NCBI GenBank assembly: GCA_020056125.1 | Contig: JAGVIJ010000124.1 | Span: 1-6,138 of the forward strand | Reading direction: 5' to 3' | Length of the DNA: 6,138 nucleotides | From: a bacterium | GTDB lineage: Bacteria > Patescibacteriota > Patescibacteriia > 2-12-FULL-60-25 | Shown here: piece after piece, positions 1 through 4,865 of the stretch | Layout of the letters: each line of letters opens with the position of its first letter | Position numbering within the stretch: position 1 is the stretch's first letter | Position numbers and translations under genes: made by a program | The notes under the pieces: generated by a model | Seen by the model: the letters and a program-made list of their open reading frames with translations, nothing else | What the model was told of the DNA's origin: nothing | Databases searched by the model: none

Positions 1-390
1 CAACATTTTAAACAACTCACTTTGGGTAAAGTTGTGATTATGGGACGCAAGACATGGGAATCCTTACCCGAAAAATTCCGGCCGCTACCCAATCGAAAAA
101 ATGTAATTATCACGCGCCAAACTGATTATGCCGTACCCGCGGGCGTGGAAGTTTTTAATTCGCTGGACGAGGCGTACGCCGCTCACAGCCAGGATGAAGT
201 TATGGTCATGGGCGGTGCACAGATTTATGCGCAAGCGCTGGAACGCGCTCGCCGGCTCTACGTCACGCACGTTGAGCGCGAGGTTGAAGAATGCGCGGCA
301 TTTTTTCCAGCTATTGATCCAGGCGTCTGGCTCGAAACCAATCGCGAATCCCACCCGGATTTTTCATTTGTCACTTACGAAAGGAAATAA
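1..390 (+). CDS. folA: Dihydrofolate reductase, 3' part (5' end outside window)
   Basis: This enzyme reduces dihydrofolate to tetrahydrofolate with NADPH in the cytoplasm, restoring the cofactor used by thymidylate synthase. The reading frame is open from base 1, giving 129 visible residues. The family is usually about 160, so roughly 30-40 N-terminal residues, including the substrate-binding start of the protein, lie outside. Visible family motifs are HFKQLTLGKVVIMGRKTWESLP (residues 2-23, read as two adjacent blocks), the NADPH-contacting PLPNRKNVIITR (28-39), and VMGGAQIYAQAL, the conserved GG segment of the cofactor site. LYVTHVE and a terminal FVTYERK complete the fold. The TTG at 22-24 is not the start, because the frame upstream of it still matches the family. 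The stop lies 6 nt before tmk, so the two are probably cotranscribed. Identification is secure; the gene is partial only because of the window edge. Confidence 0.95.
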   Translation, partial: QHFKQLTLGKVVIMGRKTWESLPEKFRPLPNRKNVIITRQTDYAVPAGVEVFNSLDEAYAAHSQDEVMVMGGAQIYAQALERARRLYVTHVEREVEECAAFFPAIDPGVWLETNRESHPDFSFVTYERK

Positions 391-396
391 TTCAAT

Positions 397-1074
397 ATGT
401 CATTCATTGTCATTGACGGCACAGATGGTTCAGGCAAAGGCACGCAAACCGATCGGCTGGTTAAGCGCTTGCAAACCGCGGGTCGTGCCGTGACCACTGC
501 GGATTTTCCGCGCTACGGCAATCCCTCCGCTCACTTTGTAGAAAAATATCTGCGCGGCGAATACGGACCGGCCGCGGATGTCGGACCCTATCGCGGCTCG
601 GCCTTTTACGCGCTGGATCGTTATGATGCGGCGCCGGAAATCAGACAAGCGCTGGAGCGCGGAGATGTTGTGGTTTCCAATCGCTATGTCTCGGCCAGCA
701 AAGGCCATCAAATGTCCCAGATCAAAGACCCTGAAGAGCGCAAAAAATTTCTGGCTTGGCTCAATCATTTTGAATACGAACTCCTGGGCATTCCCAAACC
801 GGATATTACGCTCCTCCTCCACGTACCCGCGGATATTGGTTTTGAGTTGGTGGCTAAAAAAGATGAACGCGCCTACCTCAAAGGCAAAGTGCGCGACATC
901 CTCGAAGCTGATCGCGAACATCTGCACGCGGCCGAAGCCGCTTTCCTCTCGCTTATGGAATTGGATAAAACCGAAAATTGGCAGCTCATCTCTTGCATGG
1001 ACGGCGAGCGCCTCATGTCCATCGATGAGGTGCACGAAAAATTATGGCAAGCTGTTTTGCCGTTCGTGGTATAA
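397..1074 (+). CDS. tmk: Thymidylate kinase (dTMP kinase)
   Basis: Tmk phosphorylates dTMP to dTDP with ATP, the step after thymidylate synthase, and fits functionally next to folA. The protein has 225 residues, slightly long for a family of about 200-215. The P-loop is DGTDGSGKGTQ (residues 7-17). FPRYG (37-41) and DRYD (74-77) are substrate-side motifs. The usual DRYxxS motif reads NRYVSAS (95-101), followed by GHQ where other members have AYQ or AHQ. The lid segment is RAYLKGKVRDILEADREHL (158-176). I recall a bacterial Tmk subgroup with a similar NRY motif and lid, so this looks like a subgroup trait and not decay. The ATG at 397 is supported by AAAGGA at 380-385, which overlaps the end of folA and lies 11 nt upstream. 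The stop codon lies inside a promoter-like TATAAT. I am sure of the family. Confidence 0.95.
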   Translation: MSFIVIDGTDGSGKGTQTDRLVKRLQTAGRAVTTADFPRYGNPSAHFVEKYLRGEYGPAADVGPYRGSAFYALDRYDAAPEIRQALERGDVVVSNRYVSASKGHQMSQIKDPEERKKFLAWLNHFEYELLGIPKPDITLLLHVPADIGFELVAKKDERAYLKGKVRDILEADREHLHAAEAAFLSLMELDKTENWQLISCMDGERLMSIDEVHEKLWQAVLPFVV

Positions 1075-1075
1075 T
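1067..1075 (+). promoter_or_regulatory. Extended -10 promoter for the membrane protein gene, probably leaderless
   Basis: The sequence TGGTATAAT matches the extended -10 consensus TGnTATAAT at every defined base. The hexamer is 1070-1075, and the tmk stop TAA (1072-1074) lies inside it. A start point 7-9 nt beyond the hexamer falls at 1082-1084, which includes the A of the ATG at 1084. The predicted mRNA would therefore have no leader, which fits the absence of any Shine-Dalgarno sequence before this gene. I see no convincing -35 box; TGGCAA at 1045-1050 is poor and lies 19 nt away. Extended -10 promoters often do without one. This is a sequence match only, with no transcript evidence. Confidence 0.6.
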
Positions 1076-1083
1076 AAATACCT

Positions 1084-1821
1084 ATGAAAAATCCTTTCAA
1101 ACCCATGCCGGGCGCCGGTGTACTTATCTCCGACTCCTGGAAATTTTTCGTCTCAAATTGGAACGCCAGCTTAAAAACCTCGCTGTTATTTTTATATGCC
1201 GGCTTAGTGGTTTTTGCGGCTTCCGTCTTACTTAAATACTTTCCATCCCTAACTTTGGTCTACAACTTAATCTGGCTATTAGTGGGCATTGGCTGTTTAT
1301 GGATCGGCATTCGTTTATTCCTCACGGTATTCAGTTTAGAGGCCGGCAAAAAACCGCTTTCCGCCAAAGCCGAATCCCTCAAAGCGCTGTCTTTGCTTCT
1401 CCCCTTTCTCTGGGTGGCCATCTTAAGCGGCTTGGTAATTTTTGGCGGATTCGTTTTATTGATTGTGCCCGGCATCTATTTTTCCATCGCGCTCTATTTT
1501 GGCCAAATCATTTTCATCGACAAAAATATCCGCGGCACCCAGGCTTTAGCCGCTTCCCGCGCGCTGATTAAAGGCCGCTGGTGGCCAACGCTCTGGCGAA
1601 TTTTAGCCGGCAGTGTGGTGTTCGGCATCTTGGTGGCCGTGATAAATGAATTAGCGCTATCCATCTTCAGCCAACTGACTCTTCTGACCCAGATACAAAT
1701 TGATGATCCTATGGTTTTGGGCGGCGCTTATGTTATCAGCGCGGCTGTTCAAGCGGCCTTTGCTCCTTTGGCCATTGGTTTTCAAATCAAACTTTACCGC
1801 GCTTTGCAAAAGACCAAATAG
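1084..1821 (+). CDS. Polytopic membrane protein of unknown function
   Basis: This is a 245-residue integral membrane protein that I cannot name. There are about six hydrophobic segments, near residues 33-51, 57-83, 101-121, 122-145, 172-196 and 212-238. The N-terminus (about 30 residues) contains a short amphipathic stretch, SDSWKFFVSNW, that may lie on the membrane surface. The segment around 126-166 (LIVPGIYFSIALYFGQ, then RGTQALAASRALIKGRWW) resembles the conserved part of YciC-like, DUF975-like and glycerophosphodiesterase membrane-domain proteins. In those families an IVPGI turn precedes a membrane helix and an amphipathic 'AL..S..L.KG.WW' helix. No catalytic domain is attached and there is no cleavable signal peptide. 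It lies 9 nt after tmk and 4 nt before gatB. It has no Shine-Dalgarno sequence but has a strong -10 motif immediately upstream. Membrane location is near certain; function is unknown. Confidence 0.85.
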   Translation: MKNPFKPMPGAGVLISDSWKFFVSNWNASLKTSLLFLYAGLVVFAASVLLKYFPSLTLVYNLIWLLVGIGCLWIGIRLFLTVFSLEAGKKPLSAKAESLKALSLLLPFLWVAILSGLVIFGGFVLLIVPGIYFSIALYFGQIIFIDKNIRGTQALAASRALIKGRWWPTLWRILAGSVVFGILVAVINELALSIFSQLTLLTQIQIDDPMVLGGAYVISAAVQAAFAPLAIGFQIKLYRALQKTK

Positions 1822-1825
1822 CTTT

Positions 1826-3325
1826 ATGCGCTTCATCCCCATCATCGGCTTGGAAATTCATGCGCAACTCAAAACGCAAAGCAAGATGTTTTGTGCTTGC
1901 CGCAATGTGGATGATGGCGTTCCGCCCAATACCGCCATCTGTCCGGTGTGCACGGGCCAACCCGGCGCACTTCCGGCTCTAAACGAACAAGCGCTTGAAT
2001 TAGGCATCCTCGCCGGACTGGCGCTGAATTGCCGCATCCCCGATCACTCGGCGTTTGATCGAAAAAATTATTTTTATCCTGACCTGCCCAAGGGCTATCA
2101 AATCTCGCAGTTTCATTTGCCCATCGCGCTAAACGGTTGGACGGAAATTGATGTGCCGGGCGGCCAAGCGCCGCGCGATCGTATTCGCGTAGGAATAACC
2201 CGCGCGCATTTGGAGGAGGACGCGGCCAAAAATTTTCATTCGCCTCAAGGCACGCTGGTGGACTACAACCGCTCCGGCACTCCCCTGCTTGAGATCGTGA
2301 CTGAACCGAATCTGCGTTCGCCCGAAGAGGCCAAATATTTTTTGCAAGAACTCCGCGCCATCTTGCGCGCGGTCCACGCCTCTGAAGCTGACATGGAAAA
2401 AGGCCAGATGCGCTGCGATGCCAACATCTCGCTCTTGGAGGTGGGAGAAGACAATCTGCCCACTCAATCTTTTCTCAATCCCAAAGTTGAAATAAAAAAT
2501 TTAAATTCCTTCCGCGCCGTGGAACGAGCGTTGGCGTATGAGATCAAACGCCAAGCCGCCATCTATGAGGCGAATAAAAAGCCCGAGGCTTCAACCCGCG
2601 GCTGGGATGAAAACAAAGGCGAGACCTTTGAGCAACGGAGCAAAGAAACCAGCGCTGACTATCGCTATTTCCCGGAGCCTGATCTGCCGCCGCAAAATTT
2701 GGCCAGTCTGCGCCAGCGATTGCAGTCTCGCCAAATCGAACTGCCGGCCAAAACACGCGCGCGCTTGGAAGAAGAATGGGGGTTTAGTAAATCTGATGTG
2801 GTATTTTTGGTGGTGAATGATAGCTGGGCTGATTTTGCTGAACGCGTCATGGGAGAGTTGGGCGCGTGGCTGGAATCAGTCGGACTGAATGAAGACAAAA
2901 AGAAACTGGCTAAATTGGCCGGCGGCTGGCTGACTTCAAAACTCGCCGGGTTATTGGCTGATAAAAAATTAACCTTGCCGGAAATTAAGATCACTCCGGA
3001 AGATTTTGCGGAATTTTTAGTCTTATTGCATACCGGTAAAATCGGCAGCGCCAATGCGCAAAAACTTTTAGCTTTGATGGTTGAGACCGGCACCGATCCT
3101 TCAGTGATAATGGAAGAACATGATCTGGGGCAATCAATGGATGAGGCGGCGCTTAGCGAAATCGTCAAGCGCGTAATTGAACAAAATCCGGATCAAGTCG
3201 CTGCGATCCGCGCCGGAAAAATCGCGGCCATCAAGTGGTTTGTGGGCGGGGTCATGAAAGCCACCGAAGGCAAAGCCAACCCCTCCCAAGCCGAGGAACT
3301 GATTAAAAAACAAATCGGAGTTTAA
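1826..3325 (+). CDS. gatB: Aspartyl/glutamyl-tRNA(Asn/Gln) amidotransferase subunit B
   Basis: GatB is the tRNA-binding and kinase subunit of GatCAB, which converts misacylated Glu-tRNA(Gln) and/or Asp-tRNA(Asn) to the amide form using ammonia delivered from GatA. The protein has 499 residues, within the normal range. The cradle domain starts with IIGLEIHAQL (6-15). Four cysteines, C23, C25, C39 and C42 (the last two in AICPVC), fit a zinc site. Further signature blocks are DRKNYFYPDLPKGYQISQ (78-95), DYNRSGTPLLEIVTEP (146-161), GQMRCDANISL (193-203), VEIKNLNSF (221-229) and SADYRYFPEPDLPP (276-289). The C-terminal YqeY-like tRNA-binding tail contains KWFVGGVMKATEGKANP (470-486). The frame is open back to 1700, but the family begins at MRFIPIIGLEIH, so I place the start at 1826, 4 nt after the preceding stop. 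There is no Shine-Dalgarno sequence, suggesting coupled translation. gatA and gatC are not in this window. Confidence 0.96.
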   Translation: MRFIPIIGLEIHAQLKTQSKMFCACRNVDDGVPPNTAICPVCTGQPGALPALNEQALELGILAGLALNCRIPDHSAFDRKNYFYPDLPKGYQISQFHLPIALNGWTEIDVPGGQAPRDRIRVGITRAHLEEDAAKNFHSPQGTLVDYNRSGTPLLEIVTEPNLRSPEEAKYFLQELRAILRAVHASEADMEKGQMRCDANISLLEVGEDNLPTQSFLNPKVEIKNLNSFRAVERALAYEIKRQAAIYEANKKPEASTRGWDENKGETFEQRSKETSADYRYFPEPDLPPQNLASLRQRLQSRQIELPAKTRARLEEEWGFSKSDVVFLVVNDSWADFAERVMGELGAWLESVGLNEDKKKLAKLAGGWLTSKLAGLLADKKLTLPEIKITPEDFAEFLVLLHTGKIGSANAQKLLALMVETGTDPSVIMEEHDLGQSMDEAALSEIVKRVIEQNPDQVAAIRAGKIAAIKWFVGGVMKATEGKANPSQAEELIKKQIGV

Positions 3326-3349
3326 AAACGAGTTCTCGCTCTAGAACTC
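3324..3349 (-). terminator. Intrinsic terminator of hicA between convergent genes
   Basis: Read on the minus strand, GAGTTCT (3349-3343) and AGAACTC (3336-3330) form a perfect 7-bp stem with a 6-nt loop. A G and five T residues follow (3329-3324). The hicA stop codon (3343-3341) begins at the top of the stem and continues into the loop, and the T-tract overlaps the gatB stop. On the plus strand the hairpin is not followed by T residues, so it should stop only hicA transcription, although it could also slow exonucleases on the gatB mRNA. The stem is short with three G-C pairs, so strength is uncertain. Confidence 0.55.
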
Positions 3350-3544
3350 AACTTCCCCTTCGCGTAAAATACTTTTTAGCGTACCTAATGGTAAATTTTT
3401 TGTATGATAGGATACCACCACGCGTTTTTTCTTTTGAGGCTGGTAAAAAATATAATGACTCCCTGTAACATGATCGAGGACAAAACCATTCTTCCGCAGT
3501 AATTTAATAACTTGCTTTGAAGTTAATCTAGCCAGTCTTGGCAT
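3341..3544 (-). CDS. hicA: HicA family mRNA interferase toxin
   Basis: HicA is the small RNase toxin of the type II HicAB system. It cleaves mRNA independently of the ribosome and is blocked by HicB. The 67 residues cover the compact double-stranded-RNA-binding-like fold. LTSKQVIKLLRKNGF (7-21) is the first helix with the turn after it. GSH (28-30) carries the expected catalytic histidine, H30. RVVVSYH (41-47) is a strand, and LPLGTLKSILREG (51-63) is the closing helix. I chose the ATG at 3544 because the family starts MPR(L/I).R(L/V)T; an in-frame TTG at 3562 would add six residues. From 3544 the gene overlaps hicB by 17 nt, implying translational coupling, and no clear Shine-Dalgarno sequence is visible. 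The order is antitoxin first, the reverse of the classical hicA-hicB. No inactivating change is evident. Confidence 0.88.
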   Translation of the reverse strand: MPRLARLTSKQVIKLLRKNGFVLDHVTGSHYIFYQPQKKKRVVVSYHTKNLPLGTLKSILREGEVEF

Positions 3545-3785
3545 AAGATCTTGAGCATGCAAAATCTAAAGAAGTTATAAAACTTTTTTCATCGCTTGGT
3601 ATTGGTTCACGATGTTTCTTTAAACTGCGAATATATCCATAAATGGCATCAACCGCCATTTCCCTGGCCTCCTCCAATGTTTTGCCATAAGTAATACAGC
3701 CGGGTAATGATGGGACGCTAACCGTGAATCCCCCCTCTAGCTCGGGTCGAAAAATTAAATTATAGTGGAGCTTGGATTGTTTCAT
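3528..3785 (-). CDS. hicB: HicB family antitoxin
   Basis: HicB neutralises HicA by binding it through a partial RNase H-like fold. The protein has 85 residues: LHYNLIFRPELEGGFTVSVP (6-25), then SLPGCITYGKTLEEA (26-40), the highly typical HicB core. Next comes the helix REMAVDAIYGYIRSLKKHRE (41-60) and PIPSDEKSFITSLDF (61-75). The tail after F75 is short and shows no clear ribbon-helix-helix or helix-turn-helix. Direct DNA binding by this protein is therefore doubtful, unlike longer HicB proteins. I chose the ATG at 3785 because family homology starts there; the frame is open to a TTG at 3869, but those extra residues look like read-through spacer. No good Shine-Dalgarno sequence precedes it. 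This module has low GC compared with its neighbours, which suggests acquisition. Confidence 0.88.
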   Translation of the reverse strand: MKQSKLHYNLIFRPELEGGFTVSVPSLPGCITYGKTLEEAREMAVDAIYGYIRSLKKHREPIPSDEKSFITSLDFACSRSYAKTG

Positions 3786-3830
3786 AATTTTGCTTTCATG
3801 GTTCCAAATTTTTATTTCGTATCTTTTGAG

Positions 3831-3859
3831 ATAGTAGCATAAGTAGTTTGCCTGAGCAA
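3831..3859 (-). promoter_or_regulatory. Candidate promoter for hicBA
   Basis: On the minus strand a TTGCTC -35 element (3859-3854) is separated by exactly 17 nt from the -10 hexamer TACTAT (3836-3831). The hexamer is preceded by TGC, giving an extended -10 (TGCTACTAT, 3839-3831). Transcription would begin near 3824, about 40 nt before the hicB ATG at 3785. The hexamer matches the consensus at only four of six bases, but the spacing and TG extension support it. This would give the toxin-antitoxin pair its own promoter in the miaA-hicB spacer, while read-through from miaA also remains possible because no terminator is seen there. Confidence 0.45.
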
Positions 3860-3870
3860 TTTTGCGCAAT
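3853..3870 (-). promoter_or_regulatory. Tandem 8-bp direct repeats over the -35 region, possible operator
   Basis: Read on the minus strand, ATTGCGCA (3870-3863) and ATTGCTCA (3860-3853) are direct repeats that differ at one base. They are spaced 10 nt apart, one helical turn. The second includes the proposed -35 box of hicBA, and the first contains most of the 8-bp palindrome TTGCGCAA (3869-3862). This arrangement suits a repressor or activator site. The regulator is unknown: HicB here lacks an evident DNA-binding domain. The repeats are short enough to be chance. Confidence 0.25.
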
Positions 3871-3878
3871 ACACCTTC

Positions 3879-4844
3879 CTAAATATTTTCTTTCAACCAC
3901 TCCTCCACCATCTGGAAAGCCTCGTCTTCGTTATGCGCCCAATGGATGCGCGGATCGCGGCCATACCAACTCTCTTGGCGCTTAGCATAACGCCGCACCG
4001 CTTGTTTGCAATTGGCTACCGCCTCTTCCAGAGGTGTCTGGCCTTTGATATACGCCAACAATTCGCGATAACCGATAGCGGTCATGGCCGGCGCATCCAA
4101 AGGAATTTTTAATTTGATGACTTCGCGGATTTCATCTATCCACCCGCGCTCAATCATATCGTCAATCTCGCGTTCAATGCGCCCGTAAAGTTCAGCGCGC
4201 GGCCATTGAATACCGATTTGAAAAGCCTCGACCACGGGCTTGCCGCGGCGTTTTAAAGTGGTGAATGGTTGGCCCGTAAATGTGCTGACCTCTAAAGCGC
4301 GAATCACGCGGCGCGGATTTTTAAGATCCACTGCCTCGGCCGCGGCCGGATCTAACTTGAGCAGTAACGCCACGATTTCGTCTAAAGATTTATTTTCAAA
4401 TGCCGCGCGTAAATGCGGTTTGGCTTCAACTTTGGGAAAAGTAAAATTATCAATCAGCGCCGTAACATACAGTCCGGTACCGCCTACCACCAAAGGCAAA
4501 TGCTGGCGCCGCGTAATGCCGCGAATGGCTTTGAGCGCCATGTCCTTCCATTCAGCCACAGTCACTTGATGCGTGGGCGGCAAAAAATCCATCAAATAAT
4601 GCGGCACGTCTTGAACCAAATAAGCGCGGCGCCGCATAAACATTCCGCGCTGACCCGGCGGTTTGCCTGTGCCAATCGAAAAATGCTGATAGCTCTGTCT
4701 GGCATCAGCATTGATTATTTCACCTTGAAACGCCTTGGCTAATTTGAGACTCAAAGCGGTTTTCCCGGAGGCAGTCGCGCCAACAATACACACCACCCGC
4801 GGCAAACGGGTTTTTAAACGCTGGTTTGGCGTAGATTCAGACAT
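3879..4844 (-). CDS. miaA: tRNA dimethylallyltransferase (tRNA A37 isopentenyltransferase)
   Basis: MiaA transfers a dimethylallyl group from DMAPP to N6 of A37 in tRNAs that read UNN codons, making i6A, the substrate of MiaB encoded just upstream. The 321 residues are normal for the family. The P-loop is GATASGKT (22-29). INADARQSYQHFSIGTGKP (44-62) holds the catalytic Asp (D47) of the usual DSRQ motif, here DARQ. PHYLMD (81-86) and VVGGTGLYVTALID (119-132) follow. NPRRVIRALEV (176-186) is the family's tRNA/DMAPP-binding block. AIGYRELLAYIKG (256-268) and RRYAKRQESWY (284-294) close the core. Between KP and PHYLMD the protein has a somewhat longer basic stretch (residues 63-80, with RRR) than the Escherichia coli type. 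The ATG at 4844 is fixed by GGAGGA 8 nt upstream. The gene starts 21 nt after miaB. Confidence 0.95.
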   Translation of the reverse strand: MSESTPNQRLKTRLPRVVCIVGATASGKTALSLKLAKAFQGEIINADARQSYQHFSIGTGKPPGQRGMFMRRRAYLVQDVPHYLMDFLPPTHQVTVAEWKDMALKAIRGITRRQHLPLVVGGTGLYVTALIDNFTFPKVEAKPHLRAAFENKSLDEIVALLLKLDPAAAEAVDLKNPRRVIRALEVSTFTGQPFTTLKRRGKPVVEAFQIGIQWPRAELYGRIEREIDDMIERGWIDEIREVIKLKIPLDAPAMTAIGYRELLAYIKGQTPLEEAVANCKQAVRRYAKRQESWYGRDPRIHWAHNEDEAFQMVEEWLKENI

Positions 4845-4852
4845 GCAATTAA

Positions 4853-4858
4853 TCCTCC
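4853..4858 (-). promoter_or_regulatory. Shine-Dalgarno sequence of miaA
   Basis: GGAGGA on the minus strand lies 8 nt before the miaA ATG at 4844. It is the clearest ribosome-binding site in the window and settles the miaA start. It contrasts with gatB, hicB, hicA and the membrane protein gene, none of which has a comparable site. Confidence 0.8.
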
Positions 4859-4865
4859 ATTATCT

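Noticed and set aside
22..390. folA start at the TTG at 22
   Set aside because: The frame is open upstream to base 1 and the residues before 22 (QHFKQLT) match the family, so the gene is cut by the window edge.
1700..1825. N-terminal extension of gatB from the ATG at 1700
   Set aside because: The 42 extra residues overlap the membrane protein gene out of frame and match nothing in GatB, which begins at the M at 1826.
3786..3869. hicB start at the TTG at 3869
   Set aside because: The added residues are unrelated to HicB and would place the proposed promoter inside the coding region; homology starts at the ATG at 3785.
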